A stretch of DNA of 64,000 nt from Litoditis marina (Eukaryota; Nematoda; Chromadorea; Rhabditida; Rhabditidae): NCBI GenBank assembly GCA_964036275.1, contig OZ038434.1, positions 25,775,413 to 25,839,412 on the forward strand. Direction: 5' to 3'. The position numbers and the translations under genes are program-made. Within the stretch, counting starts at the first letter, position 1. Each line of letters starts with the position of its first letter. A model generated the notes under the pieces. The model was not told where the DNA came from, did not search any database, and worked only from the letters and a program-made list of their open reading frames with translations. Below, in pieces: positions 24,359-39,320 of the stretch.

Positions 24359-26899
24359 ACATGACGTCGCAAAATTGAACTTGGGCCAAAATGGCCAAAC
24401 TTGCAAAAATAAGATTTGGAATAGTTAATTATTTGTATAAAACGATATTAGAACCTATTCCAAGCGGTTTGGTCGCCAATTGATAACTTTTGAGTTGCGA
24501 CGTCAAATACCGTAGTTTTTGCGACGTCAAGACGTCGCAAAATTGAACTTGGGCCAAAATGGCCAATCTTGCAAGAATAAGATTTGGAATAGTTAATTAT
24601 TTGTATAAAGCGATATTAGAAGCTATTCCAAGCGGTTTGGTCGCCAATTGATAAATTCTGAGTTGCGACGTCAAATACCGTAGTTTTTGGGACGTCATGA
24701 CGTCGCAAAATTGAACTTGGGCCAAAATGGCCAAACTTGCAAAAATAAGATTTGGAATAGTTAATTATTTGTATAAAACGATATCAGAAGCTATTCCAAG
24801 CGGTTTGGTCGCCAATTGATAACTTTTGAGTTGCGACGTCAAATACCGTAGTTTTTGCGACGTCATGACGTCGCAAAATTGAACTTGGGCCAAAATGGCC
24901 AAACTTGCAAGAATGAGATTTGGAATAGTTAATTATTTGTATAAAACGATATTAGAAGCTATTCCAAGCGGTTTGGTCGTCAATTGATAACTTTTGAGTT
25001 GCGACGTCAAATACCTAGTTTTTGCGACGTCATGACGTCGCAAAATTGAACTTGGGCCAAAATGGCCAAACTTGCAAAAATAAGATTTGGAATAGTTAAT
25101 TATTTGTATAAAACGATATTAGAACCTATTCCAAGCGGTTTGGTCGCCAATTGATAACTTTTGAGTTGCGACGTCAAATACCGTAGTTTTTGCGACGTCA
25201 TGACGTCGCAAAATTGAACTTGGGCCAAAATGGCCCAACTTGCAAGAATAAGATTTGGAATAGTTAATTATTTGTATAAAACAATATTAGAAGCTATTCC
25301 GAGCGGTTTGGTCGCCAATTGACAACTTTTGAGTTGCGACGTCAAATACCGTAGTTTTTGCAACGTCATGACGTCGCAAAATTGAACTTGGGCCAAAATG
25401 GCCAAACTTGCAAGAATAAGATTTGGAATAGTTAATTAGTTGTATAAAACGATATTAGAAGCTATTCCAAGCGGGTTGGTCGCCAATTGACAACTTTTGA
25501 GTTGCGACGTCAAATACCGTAGTTTTTGCGACGTCATGACGTCGCAAAATTGAACTTGGGCCAAAATGGCCAAACTTGCAAGAATAAGAATTGGAATAGT
25601 TAATTATCTGTATAAAACGATGTGAGAAGCTATTCCAAGCGGTTTGGTCGCCAATTGATAACTTTTGAGTTGCGACGTCAAATACCGTAGTTTTTGCGAC
25701 GTCAAGACGTCGCAAAATTGAACTTGGGCCAAAATGGCCAATCTTGCAAGAATAAGATTTGGAATAGTTAATTATTTGTATAAAACGATATTAGAAGCTA
25801 TTCCAAGCGGTTTGGTCGCCAATTGATAACTTTTGAGTTGCGACGTCAAATACCGTAGTTTTTGCGACGTCATGACGTCGCAAATTTGAACTTGGGCCAA
25901 AATGGCCAAGCTTGCAAAAATAAGATTTGGAATAGTTAATTATTTGTATAAAACGATATTAGAAGCTATTCCAAGCGGTTTGGTCGCCAATTGATAACTT
26001 TTGAGTTGCGACGTCAAATACCGTAGTTTTTGCGACGTCATGACGTCGCAAAATTGAACTTGGGCCAAAATGGCCAAACTTGCAAAAATAAGATTTGGAA
26101 TAGTTAATTATTTGTATAAAACGATATTAGAACCTATTCCAAGCGGTTTGGTCGCCAATTGATAACTTTTGAGTTGCGACGTCAAATACCGTAGTTTTTG
26201 CGACGTCATGACGTCGCAAAATTGAACTTGGGCCAAAATGGCCCAACTTGCAATAATAAGATTTGGAATAGTTAATTATTTGTATAAAACGATATTAGAA
26301 GCTATTCCAAGCGGTTTGGTCGCCAATTGATAACTTTTGAGTTGCGACGTCAAATACCGTAGTTTTTGCGACGTCATGACGTCGCAAAATTGAACTTGGG
26401 CCAAAATGGCCCAACTTGCAAGAATAAGATTTGGAATAGTTAATTATTTGTATAAAACGATATTAGAAGCTATTCCAAGCGGTTTGGTCGCCAATTGATA
26501 ACTTTTGAGTTGCGACGTCAAATACCGTAGTTTTTGCGACGTCATGACGTCGCAAAATTGAACTTGGGCCAAAATGGCCCAACTTGCAAGAATAAGATTT
26601 GGAATAGTTAATTATTTGTATAAAACGATATTAGAAGCTATTCCAAGCGGTTTGGTCGCCAATTGATAACTTTTGAGTTGCGACGTCAAATACCGTAGTT
26701 TTTGCGACGTCATGACGTCGCAAATTTGAACTTGGGCCAAAATGGCCAAGCTTGCAAGAATAAAATTTGGAATAGTTAATTAGATGTATAAAACTATATT
26801 AGAAGCTATTTCAAGCGGTTTGGTCGCCAATTGACAACTTTTGAGTTGCGACGTCAAATACCGTAGTTTTTGCGACGTCATGACGTCGCAAAATTGAAC

Positions 26900-29640
26900 T
26901 TGGGCCAAAATGGCCAAACTTGCAAGAATAAGATTTGGAATAGTTAATTAGTTGTATAAAACGATATTAGAAGCTATTCCAAGCGGTTTGGTCGCCAATT
27001 GACAACTTTTGAGTTGCGACGTCAAATACCGTAGTTTTTGCGACGTCATGACGTCGCAAAATTGAACTTGGGCCAAAATGGCCAAACTTGCAAGAATAAG
27101 AATTGGAATAGTTAATTATCTGTATAAAACGATGTGAGAAGCTATTCCAAGCGGTTTGGTCGCCAATTGATAACTTTTGAGTTGCGACGTCAAATACCGT
27201 AGTTTTTGCGACGTCAAGACGTCGCAAAATTGAACTTGGGCCAAAATGGCCAATCTTGCAAGAATAAGATTTGGAATAGTTAATTATTTGTATAAAGCGA
27301 TATTAGAAGCTATTCCAAGCGGTTTGGTCGCCAATTGATAACTTCTGAGTTGCGACGTCAAATACCGTAGTTTTTGCGACGTCATGACGTCGCAAAATTG
27401 AACTTGGGCCAAAATGGCCAAACTTGCAAAAATAAGATTTGGAATAGTTAATTATTTGTATAAAACGATATCAGAAGCTATTCCAAGCGGTTTGGTCGCC
27501 AATTGATAACTTTTGAGTTGCGACGTCAAATACCGTAGTTTTTGCGACGTCATGACGTCGCAAAATTGAACTTGGGCCAAAATGGCCAAACTTGCAAGAA
27601 TGAGATTTGGAATAGTTAATTATTTGTATAAAACGATATTAGAAGCTATTCCAAGCGGTTTGGTCGTCAATTGATAACTTTTGAGTTGCGACGTCAAATA
27701 CCTAGTTTTTGCGACGTCATGACGTCGCAAAATTGAACTTGGGCCAAAATGGCCAAACTTGCAAAAATAAGATTTGGAATAGTTAATTATTTGTATAAAA
27801 CGATATTAGAACCTATTCCAAGCGGTTTGGTCGCCAATTGATAACTTTTGAGTTGCGACGTCAAATACCGTAGTTTTTGCGACGTCATGACGTCGCAAAA
27901 TTGAACTTGGGCCAAAATGGCCCAACTTGCAAGAATAAGATTTGGAATAGTTAATTATTTGTATAAAACAATATTAGAAGCTATTCCAAGCGGTTTGGTC
28001 GCCAATTGATAACTTTTGAGTTGCGACGTCAAATACCTAGTTTTTGCGACGTCATGACGTCGCAAAATTGAACTTGGGCCAAAATGGCCAAACTTGCAAA
28101 AATAAGATTTGGAATAGTTAATTATTTGTATAAAACAATATTAGAAGCTATTCCAAGCGGTTTGGTCGCCAATTGATAACTTTTGAGTTGCGACGTCAAA
28201 TACCGTAGTTTTTGCGACGTCATGACGTCGCAAAATTGAACTTGGGCCAAAATGGCCCAACTTGCAAGAATAAGATTTGGAATAGTTAATTATCTGTATA
28301 AAACGATATTAGAAGCTATTCCAAGCGGTTTGGTCGCCAATTGATAACTTTTGAGTTGCGACGTCAAATACCGTAGTTTTTGCGACGTCATGACGTCGCA
28401 AAATTGAACTTGGGCCAAAATGGCCCAACTTGCAAGAATAAGATTTGGAATAGTTAATTAGTTGTATAAAACGATATTAGAAGCTATTCCAAGCGGTTTG
28501 GTCGCCAATTGACAACTTTTGAGTTGCGACGTCAAATACCGTAGTTTTTGCGACGTCATGACGTCGCAAAATTGAACTTGGGCCAAAATGGCCAAACTTG
28601 CAAGAATAAGAATTGGAATAGTTAATTATCTGTATAAAACGATGTGAGAAGCTATTCCAAGCGGTTTGGTCGCCAATTGATAACTTTTGAGTTGCGACGT
28701 CAAATACCGTAGTTTTTGCGACGTCAAGACGTCGCAAAATTGAACTTGGGCCAAAATGGCCAATCTTGCAAGAATAAGATTTGGAATAGTTAATTATTTG
28801 TATAAAGCGATATTAGAAGCTATTCCAAGCGGTTTGGTCGCCAATTGATAACTTCTGAGTTGCGACGTCAAATACCGTAGTTTTTGCGACGTCATGACGT
28901 CGCAAAATTGAACTTGGGCCAAAATGGCCAAACTTGCAAAAATAAGATTTGGAATAGTTAATTATTTGTATAAAACGATATCAGAAGCTATTCCAAGCGG
29001 TTTGGTCGCCAATTGATAACTTTTGAGTTGCGACGTCAAATACCGTAGTTTTTGCGACGTCATGACGTCGCAAAATTGAACTTGGGCCAAAATGGCCAAA
29101 CTTGCAAGAATGAGATTTGGAATAGTTAATTATTTGTATAAAACGATATTAGAAGCTATTCCAAGCGGTTTGGTCGTCAATTGATAACTTTTGAGTTGCG
29201 ACGTCAAATACCTAGTTTTTGCGACGTCATGACGTCGCAAAATTGAACTTGGGCCAAAATGGCCAAACTTGCAAAAATAAGATTTGGAATAGTTAATTAT
29301 TTGTATAAAACGATATTAGAACCTATTCCAAGCGGTTTGGTCGCCAATTGATAACTTTTGAGTTGCGACGTCAAATACCGTAGTTTTTGCGACGTCATGA
29401 CGTCGCAAAATTGAACTTGGGCCAAAATGGCCCAACTTGCAAGAATAAGATTTGGAATAGTTAATTATTTGTATAAAACAATATTAGAAGCTATTCCAAG
29501 CGGTTTGGTCGCCAATTGATAACTTTTGAGTTGCGACGTCAAATACCTAGTTTTTGCGACGTCATGACGTCGCAAAATTGAACTTGGGCCAAAATGGCCA
29601 AACTTGCAAAAATAAGATTTGGAATAGTTAATTATTTGTA
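26900..29640 (+). repeat. 9-monomer higher-order repeat, 1,510 bp
   Basis: GTTG and GATGTGAG monomer pairs begin at about 26.9 and 28.4 kb. AACAATATT recurs at about 27969 and 29479, 1,510 bp apart (nine monomers with two one-base deletions). About 1.8 copies. The internal order matches the 1,175-bp unit at 12.8 kb with two extra monomers, so the two units are related by insertion or loss of monomers. Confidence 0.7.
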
Positions 29641-32600
29641 TAAAACGATATCAGAAGCTATTCCAAGCGGTTTGGTCGCCAATTGATAACTTTTGAGTTG
29701 CGACGTCAAATACCGTAGTTTTTGCGACGTCATGACGTCGCAAAATTGAACTTGGGCCAAAATGGCCCAACTTGCAAGAATAAGATTTGGAATAGTTAAT
29801 TATCTGTATAAAACGATATTAGAAGCTATTCCAAGCGGTTTGGTCGCCAATTGATAACTTTTGAGTTGCGACGTCAAATACCTAGTTTTTGCGACGTCAT
29901 GACGTCGCAAAATTGAACTTGGGCCAAAATGGCCAAACTTGCAAAAATAAGATTTGGAATAGTTAATTATTTGTATAAAACGATATTAGAAGCTATTCCA
30001 AGCGGTTTGGTCGCCAATTGATAACTTTTGAGTTGCGACGTCAAATACCGTAGTTTTTGCGACGTCATGACGTCGCAAAATTGAACTTGGGCAAAAATGG
30101 CCCAACTTGCAAGAATAAGATTTGGAATAGTTAATTATTTGTATAAAACGATATTAGAAGCTATTCCAAGCGGTTTGGTCGCCAATTGATAACTTTTGAG
30201 TTGCGACGTCAAATACCGTAGTTTTTGCGACGTCATGACGTCGCAAAATTGAACTTGGGCCAAAATGGCCAAACTTGCAAGAATAAGAATTGGAATATTT
30301 AATTATCTGTATAAAACGATATTAGAAGCTATTTCAAGCGGTTTGGTCGCCAATTGATAACTTTTGAGTTGCGACGTCAAATACCGTAGTTTTTGCGACG
30401 TCATGACGTCGCAAAATTGAACTTGGGCCAAAATGGCCAAACTTGCAAGAATAAGATTTGGAATAGTTAATTATTTGTATAAAACGATATACGAAGCTAT
30501 TCCAAGCGGTTTGGTCGCCAATTGATAACTTTTGAGTTGCGACGTGAAATACCGTAGTTTTTGCGACGTCATGACGTCGCAAAATTGAACTTGGGCCAAA
30601 ATGGCCAAACTTGCAAAAATAAGATTTGGAATAGTTAATTATTTGTATAAAACGATATTAGAACCTATTCCAAGCGGTTTGGTCGCCAATTTATAACTTT
30701 TGAGTTGCGACGTCAAATACCGTAGTTTTTGCGACGTCATGACGTCGCAAAATTGAACTTGGGCCAAAATGGCCCAACTTGCAAGAATAAGATTTGGAAT
30801 AGTTAATTATTTGTATAAATTGATATTAGAAGCTATTCCAAGCGGTTTGGTCGCCAATTGATAACTTTTGAGTTGCGACGTCAAATACCTAGTTTTTGCG
30901 ACGTCATGACGTCGCAAAATTGAACTTGGGCCAAAATGGCCAAACTTGCAAAAATAAGATTTGGAATAGTTAATTATTTGTATAAAACGATATTAGAAGC
31001 TATTCCAAGCGGTTTGGTCGCCAATTGATAACTTTTGAGTTGCGACGTCAAATACCGTAGTTTTTGCGACGTCATGACGTCGCAAAATTGAACTTGGGCC
31101 AAAATGGCCAAACTTGCAAAAATAAGATTTGGAATAGTTAATTATTTGTATAAAACGATATTAGAACCTATTCCAAGCGGTTTGGTCGCCAATTGATAAC
31201 TTTTGAGTTGCGACGTCAAATACCGTAGTTTTTGCGACGTCATGACGTCGCAAAATTGAACTTGGGCCAAAATGGCCCAACTTGCAATAATAAGATTTGG
31301 AATAGTTAATTATTTGTATAAAACGATATTAGAAGCTATTCCAAGCGGTTTGGTCGCCAATTGATAACTTTTGAGTTGCGACGTCAAATACCGTAGTTTT
31401 TGCGCGTCATGACGTCGCAAAATTGAACTTGGGCCAAAATGGCCCAACTTGCAAGAATAAGATTTGGAATAGTTAATTATTTGTATAAAACGACATTAGA
31501 AGCTGTTCCAAGCGGTTTGGTCGCCAATTGATAACTTTTGAGTTGCGACGTCAAATACCTAGTTTTTGCGACGTCATGACGTCGCAAAATTGAACTTGGG
31601 CCAAAATGGCCAAACTTGCAAAAATAAGATTTGGAATAGTTAATTATTTGTATAAAACGATATTAGAAGCTATTCCAAGCGGTTTGGTCGCCAATTGATA
31701 ACTTTTGAGTTGCGACGTCAAATACCGTAGTTTTTGCGACGTCATGACGTCGCAAAATTGAACTTGGGCAAAAATGGCCCAACTTGCAAGAATAAGATTT
31801 GGAATAGTTAATTATTTGTATAAAACGATATTAGAAGCTATTCCAAGCGGTTTGGTCGCCAATTGATAACTTTTGAGTTGCGACGTCAAATACCGTAGTT
31901 TCTGCGACGTCATGACGTCGCAAAATTGAACTTGGGCCAAAATGGCCCAACTTGCAAGAATAAGATTTGGAATAGTTAATTATTTGTATAAAACGATATT
32001 AGAAGCTATTCCAAGCGGTTTGGTCGCCAATTGATAACTTTTGAGTTGCGACGTCAAATACCGTAGTTTTTGCGACGTCATGACGTCGCAAAATTGAACT
32101 TGGGCCAAAATGGCCAAACTTGCAAGAATAAGAATTGGAATAGTTAATTATCTGTATAAAACGATATTAGAAGCTATTCCAAGCGGTTTGGTCGCCAATT
32201 GATAACTTTTGAGTTGCGACGTGAAATACCGTAGTTTTTGCGACGTCATGACGTCGCAAAATTGAACTTGGGCCAAAATGGCCCAACTTGCAAGAATAAG
32301 ATTTGGAATAGTTAATTATTTGTATAAAACGATATTAGAAGCTATTCCAAGCGGTTTGGTCGCCAATTGATAACTTTTGAGTTGCGACGTGAAATACCGT
32401 AGTTTTTGCGACGTCATGACGTCGCAAAATTGAACTTGGGCCAAAATGGCCAATCTTGCAAGAATAAGATTTGGAATAGTTAATTATTTGTATAAAGCGA
32501 TATTAGAAGCTATTCCAAGCGGTTTGGTCGCCAATTGATAACTTCTGAGTTGCGACGTCAAATACCGTAGTTTTTGCGACGTCATGACGTCGCAAAATTG

Positions 32601-33239
32601 AACTTGGGCCAAAATGGCCAAACTTGCAAAAATAAGATTTGGAATAGTTAATTATTTGTATAAAACGATATCAGAAGCTATTCCAAGCGGTTTGGTCGCC
32701 AATTGATAACTTTTGAGTTGCGACGTCAAATACCGTAGTTTTTGCGACGTCATGACGTCGCAAAATTGAACTTGGGCCAAAATGGCCAAACTTGCAAGAA
32801 TGAGATTTGGAATAGTTAATTATTTGTATAAAACGATATTAGAAGCTATTCCAAGCGGTTTGGTCGTCAATTGATAACTTTTGAGTTGCGACGTCAAATA
32901 CCTAGTTTTTGCGACGTCATGACGTCGCAAAATTGAACTTGGGCCAAAATGGCCAAACTTGCAAAAATAAGATTTGGAATAGTTAATTATTTGTATAAAA
33001 CGATATTAGAACCGATTCCAAGCGGTTTGGTCGCCAATTGATAACTTTTGAGTTGCGACGTCAAATACCGTAGTTTTTGCGACGTCATGACGTCGCAAAA
33101 TTGAACTTGGGCCAAAATGGCCCAACTTGCAAGAATAAGATTTGGAATAGTTAATTATTTGTATAAAACGATATTAGAAGCTTTTCCAAGCGGTTTGGTC
33201 GCCAATTGATAACTTTTGAGTTGCGACGTCAAATACCTA

Positions 33240-36200
33240 GTTTTTGCGACGTCATGACGTCGCAAAATTGAACTTGGGCCAAAATGGCCAAACTTGCAAG
33301 AATGAGATTTGGAATAGTTAATTATTTGTATAAAACGATATTAGAAGCTATTCCAAGCGGTTTGGTCGTCAATTGATAACTTTTGAGTTGCGACGTCAAA
33401 TACCTAGTTTTTGCGACGTCATGACGTCGCAAAATTGAACTTGGGCCAAAATGGCCAAACTTGCAAAAATGAGATTTGGAATAGTTAATTATTTGTATAA
33501 AACGATATTAGAATCTATTCCAAGCGGTTTGGTCGTCAATTGATAACTTTTGAGTTGCGACGTCAAATACCGTAGTTTTTGCGACGTCATGACGTCGCAA
33601 AATTGAACTTGGGCCAAAATGGCCCAACTTGCAAGAATAAGATTTGGAATAGTTAATTATCTGTATAAAACGATATTAGAAGCTATTCCAAGCGGTTTGG
33701 TCGCCAATTGATAACTTTTGAGTTGCGACGTCAAATACCTAGTTTTTGCGACGTCATGACGTCGCAAAATTGAACTTGGGCCAAAATGGCCAAACTTGCA
33801 AAAATAAGATTTGGAATAGTTAATTATTTGTATAAAACGATATTAGAAGCTATTCCAAGCGGTTTGGTCGCCAATTGATAACTTTTGAGTTGCGACGTCA
33901 AATACCGTAGTTTCTGCGACGTCATGACGTCGCAAAATTGAACTTGGGCCAAAATGGCCCAACTTGCAAGAATAAGATTTGGAATAGTTAATTATTTGTA
34001 TAAAACGATATTAGAAGCTATTCCAAGCGGTTTGGTCGCCAATTGATAACTTTTGAGTTGCGACGTCAAATACCGTAGTTTTTGCGACGTCATGACGTCG
34101 CAAAATTGAACTCGGGCAAAAATGGCCAAACTTGCAAGAATGATATTTGGAATAGTTAATTATTTGTATAAAACGATATTAGAAGCTATTCCAAGCGGTT
34201 TGGTCGCCAATTGATAACTTTTGAGTTGCGACGTCAAATACCGTAGTTTTTGCGACGTCATGACGTCGCAAAATTGAACTTGTGCCAAAATGGCCCAACT
34301 TGCAAGAATAAGATTTGGAATAGTTAATTATTTGTATAAAACGATATTAGAAGCTATTCCAAGCGGTTTGGTCGCCAATTGATAACTTTTGAGTTGCGAC
34401 GTCAAATACCTAGTTTTTGCGACGTCATGACGTCGCAAAATTGAACTTGGGCCAAAATGGCCAAACTTGCAAAAATAAGATTTGGAATAGTTAATTATTT
34501 GGATAAAACGATATCAGAAGCTATTCCAAGCGGTTTGGTCGCCAATTGATAACTTTTGAGTTGCGACGTCAAATACCATAGTTTTTGCGACGTCATGACG
34601 TCGCAAAATTGAACTTGGGCCAAAATGGCCCAACTTGCAAGAATAAGATTTGGAATAGTTAATTATCTGTATAAAACGATATTAGAAGCTATTCCAAGCG
34701 GTTTGGTCGCCAATTGATAACTTTTGAGTTGCGACGTCAAATACCTAGTTTTTGCGACGTCATGACGTCGCAAAATTGAACTTGGGCCAAAATGGCCAAA
34801 CTTGCAAGAATGAGATTTGGAATAGTTAATTATTTGTATAAAACGATATTAGAAGCTATTCCAAGCGGTTTGGTCGTCAATTGATAACTTTTGAGTTGCG
34901 ACGTCAAATACCTAGTTTTTGCGACGTCATGACGTCGCAAAATTGAACTTGGGCCAAAATGGCCAAACTTGCAAAAATGAGATTTGGAATAGTTAATTAT
35001 TTGTATAAAACGATATTAGAAGCTATTCCAAGCGGTTTGGTCGTCAATTGATAACTTTTGAGTTGCGACGTCAAATACCGTAGTTTTTGCGACGTCATGA
35101 CGTCGCAAAATTGAACTTGGGCCAAAATGGCCCAACTTGCAAGAATAAGATTTGGAATAGTTAATTATCTGTATAAAACGATATTAGAAGCTATTCCAAG
35201 CGGTTTGGTCGCCAATTGATAACTTTTGAGTTGCGACGTCAAATACCTAGTTTTTGCGACGTCATGACGTCGCAAAATTGAACTTGGGCCAAAATGGCCA
35301 AACTTGCAAAAATAAGATTTGGAATAGTTAATTATTTGTATAAAACGATATTAGAAGCTATTCCAAGCGGTTTGGTCGCCAATTGATAACTTTTGAGTTG
35401 CGACGTCAAATACCGTAGTTTCTGCGACGTCATGACGTCGCAAAATTGAACTTGGGCCAAAATGGCCCAACTTGCAAGAATAAGATTTGGAATAGTTAAT
35501 TATTTGTATAAAACGATATTAGAAGCTATTCCAAGCGGTTTGGTCGCCAATTGATAACTTTTGAGTTGCGACGTCAAATACCGTAGTTTTTGCGACGTCA
35601 TGACGTCGCAAAATTGAACTCGGGCAAAAATGGCCAAACTTGCAAGAATGATATTTGGAATAGTTAATTATTTGTATAAAACGATATTAGAAGCTATTCC
35701 AAGCGGTTTGGTCGCCAATTGATAACTTTTGAGTTGCGACGTCAAATACCGTAGTTTTTGCGACGTCATGACGTCGCAAAATTGAACTTGTGCCAAAATG
35801 GCCCAACTTGCAAGAATAAGATTTGGAATAGTTAATTATTTGTATAAAACGATATTAGAAGCTATTCCAAGCGGTTTGGTCGCCAATTGATAACTTTTGA
35901 GTTGCGACGTCAAATACCTAGTTTTTGCGACGTCATGACGTCGCAAAATTGAACTTGGGCCAAAATGGCCAAACTTGCAAAAATAAGATTTGGAATAGTT
36001 AATTATTTGTATAAAACGATATCAGAAGCTATTCCAAGCGGTTTGGTCGCCAATTGATAACTTTTGAGTTGCGACGTCAAATACCGTAGTTTTTGCGACG
36101 TCATGACGTCGCAAAATTGAACTTGGGCCAAAATGGCCCAACTTGCAAGAATAAGATTTGGAATAGTTAATTATCTGTATAAAACGATATTAGAAGCTAT

Positions 36201-39200
36201 TCCAAGCGGTTTGGTCGCCAATTGATAACTTTTGAGTTGCGACGTCAAATACCTAGTTTTTGCGACGTCATGACGTCGCAAAATTGAACTTGGGCCAAAA
36301 TGGCCAAACTTGCAAAAATAAGATTTGGAATAGTTAATTATTTGTATAAAACGATATTAGAAGCTATTCCAAGCGGTTTGGTCGCCAATTGATAACTTTT
36401 GAGTTGCGACGTCAAATACCGTAGTTTCTGCGACGTCATGACGTCGCAAAATTGAACTTGGGCCAAAATGGCCCAACTTGCAAGAATAAGATTTGGAATA
36501 GTTAATTATTTGTATAAAACGATATTAGAAGCTATTCCAAGCGGTTTGGTCGCCAATTGATAACTTTTGAGTTGCGACGTCAAATACCGTAGTTTTTGCG
36601 ACGTCATGACGTCGCAAAATTGAACTCGGGCAAAAATGGCCAAACTTGCAAGAATGATATTTGGAATAGTTAATTATTTGTATAAAACGATATTAGAAGC
36701 TATTCCAAGCGGTTTGGTCGCCAATTGATAACTTTTGAGTTGCGACGTCAAATACCGTAGTTTTTGCGACGTCATGACGTCGCAAAATTGAACTTGTGCC
36801 AAAATGGCCCAACTTGCAAGAATAAGATTTGGAATAGTTAATTATTTGTATAAAACGATATTAGAAGCTATTCCAAGCGGTTTGGTCGCCAATTGATAAC
36901 TTTTGAGTTGCGACGTCAAATACCTAGTTTTTGCGACGTCATGACGTCGCAAAATTGAACTTGGGCCAAAATGGCCAAACTTGCAAAAATAAGATTTGGA
37001 ATAGTTAATTATTTGTATAAAACGATATCAGAAGCTATTCCAAGCGGTTTGGTCGCCAATTGATAACTTTTGAGTTGCGACGTCAAATACCGTAGTTTTT
37101 GCGACGTCATGACGTCGCAAAATTGAACTTGGGCCAAAATGGCCCAACTTGCAAGAATAAGATTTGGAATAGTTAATTATCTGTATAAAACGATATTAGA
37201 AGCTATTCCAAGCGGTTTGGTCGCCAATTGATAACTTTTGAGTTGCGACGTCAAATACCTAGTTTTTGCGACGTCATGACGTCGCAAAATTGAACTTGGG
37301 CCAAAATGGCCAAACTTGCAAGAATGAGATTTGGAATAGTTAATTATTTGTATAAAACGATATTAGAAGCTATTCCAAGCGGTTTGGTCGTCAATTGATA
37401 ACTTTTGAGTTGCGACGTCAAATACCTAGTTTTTGCGACGTCATGACGTCGCAAAATTGAACTTGGGCCAAAATGGCCAAACTTGCAAAAATGAGATTTG
37501 GAATAGTTAATTATTTGTATAAAACGATATTAGAAGCTATTCCAAGCGGTTTGGTCGTCAATTGATAACTTTTGAGTTGCGACGTCAAATACCGTAGTTT
37601 TTGCGACGTCATGACGTCGCAAAATTGAACTTGGGCCAAAATGGCCCAACTTGCAAGAATAAGATTTGGAATAGTTAATTATCTGTATAAAACGATATTA
37701 GAAGCTATTCCAAGCGGTTTGGTCGCCAATTGATAACTTTTGAGTTGCGACGTCAAATACCTAGTTTTTGCGACGTCATGACGTCGCAAAATTGAACTTG
37801 GGCCAAAATGGCCAAACTTGCAAAAATAAGATTTGGAATAGTTAATTATTTGTATAAAACGATATTAGAAGCTATTCCAAGCGGTTTGGTCGCCAATTGA
37901 TAACTTTTGAGTTGCGACGTCAAATACCGTAGTTTCTGCGACGTCATGACGTCGCAAAATTGAACTTGGGCCAAAATGGCCCAACTTGCAAGAATAAGAT
38001 TTGGAATAGTTAATTATTTGTATAAAACGATATTAGAAGCTATTCCAAGCGGTTTGGTCGCCAATTGATAACTTTTGAGTTGCGACGTCAAATACCGTAG
38101 TTTTTGCGACGTCATGACGTCGCAAAATTGAACTCGGGCAAAAATGGCCAAACTTGCAAGAATGATATTTGGAATAGTTAATTATTTGTATAAAACGATA
38201 TTAGAAGCTATTCCAAGCGGTTTGGTCGCCAATTGATAACTTTTGAGTTGCGACGTCAAATACCGTAGTTTTTGCGACGTCATGACGTCGCAAAATTGAA
38301 CTTGTGCCAAAATGGCCCAACTTGCAAGAATAAGATTTGGAATAGTTAATTATTTGTATAAAACGATATTAGAAGCTATTCCAAGCGGTTTGGTCGCCAA
38401 TTGATAACTTTTGAGTTGCGACGTCAAATACCTAGTTTTTGCGACGTCATGACGTCGCAAAATTGAACTTGGGCCAAAATGGCCAAACTTGCAAAAATAA
38501 GATTTGGAATAGTTAATTATTTGTATAAAACGATATCAGAAGCTATTCCAAGCGGTTTGGTCGCCAATTGATAACTTTTGAGTTGCGACGTCAAATACCG
38601 TAGTTTTTGCGACGTCATGACGTCGCAAAATTGAACTTGGGCCAAAATGGCCCAACTTGCAAGAATAAGATTTGGAATAGTTAATTATCTGTATAAAACG
38701 ATATTAGAAGCTATTCCAAGCGGTTTGGTCGCCAATTGATAACTTTTGAGTTGCGACGTCAAATACCTAGTTTTTGCGACGTCATGACGTCGCAAAATTG
38801 AACTTGGGCCAAAATGGCCAAACTTGCAAAAATAAGATTTGGAATAGTTAATTATTTGTATAAAACGATATTAGAAGCTATTCCAAGCGGTTTGGTCGCC
38901 AATTGATAACTTTTGAGTTGCGACGTCAAATACCGTAGTTTCTGCGACGTCATGACGTCGCAAAATTGAACTTGGGCCAAAATGGCCCAACTTGCAAGAA
39001 TAAGATTTGGAATAGTTAATTATTTGTATAAAACGATATTAGAAGCTATTCCAAGCGGTTTGGTCGCCAATTGATAACTTTTGAGTTGCGACGTCAAATA
39101 CCGTAGTTTTTGCGACGTCATGACGTCGCAAAATTGAACTCGGGCAAAAATGGCCAAACTTGCAAGAATGATATTTGGAATAGTTAATTATTTGTATAAA

Positions 39201-39320
39201 ACGATATTAGAAGCTATTCCAAGCGGTTTGGTCGCCAATTGATAACTTTTGAGTTGCGACGTCAAATACCGTAGTTTTTGCGACGTCATGACGTCGCAAA
39301 ATTGAACTTGTGCCAAAATG
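33240..39320 (+). repeat. 15-monomer higher-order repeat, 2,514 bp, built of 9 + 6
   Basis: The distinctive monomer CTCGGGCAAAAATGG with AATGATATTTGG occurs at 34111, 35619, 36625, 38133 and 39139. Spacings alternate 1,508, 1,006, 1,508, 1,006, giving a 2,514-bp period. GCAAGAATGAG recurs at 33296, 34804 and 37318 in register. The 6-monomer part is the 9-monomer part with three monomers missing. Copies are near-identical, implying recent amplification. Confidence 0.85.

Larger units (their letters stand above)
23106..24359 (-). mobile_element. RT-bearing retroelement fragment, copy 2
   Basis: Nearly identical to the insertion at 16643-17896, again flanked by CAT (23103-23105 and 24360-24362) and by the same satellite variants on both sides. 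It was therefore copied with its surroundings, not inserted a second time. I noticed one substitution (24217). Flanking satellite has a few private changes absent from copy 1, such as GATAAATTCTGAG near 24651 and TTTTTGGGACGTC near 24685. Confidence 0.75.
22290..26900 (+). repeat. Segmental duplication unit, copy 2 (carries RT element)
   Basis: Counterpart of 15830-20437 at a constant offset of 6,463 bp. At its right edge the AAGCTTGC/AAAATTTGG monomer is followed by a GTTG monomer pair, whereas copy 1 goes directly to a CAATCTTGC monomer. This marks the recombination breakpoint within roughly one monomer. Confidence 0.8.
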
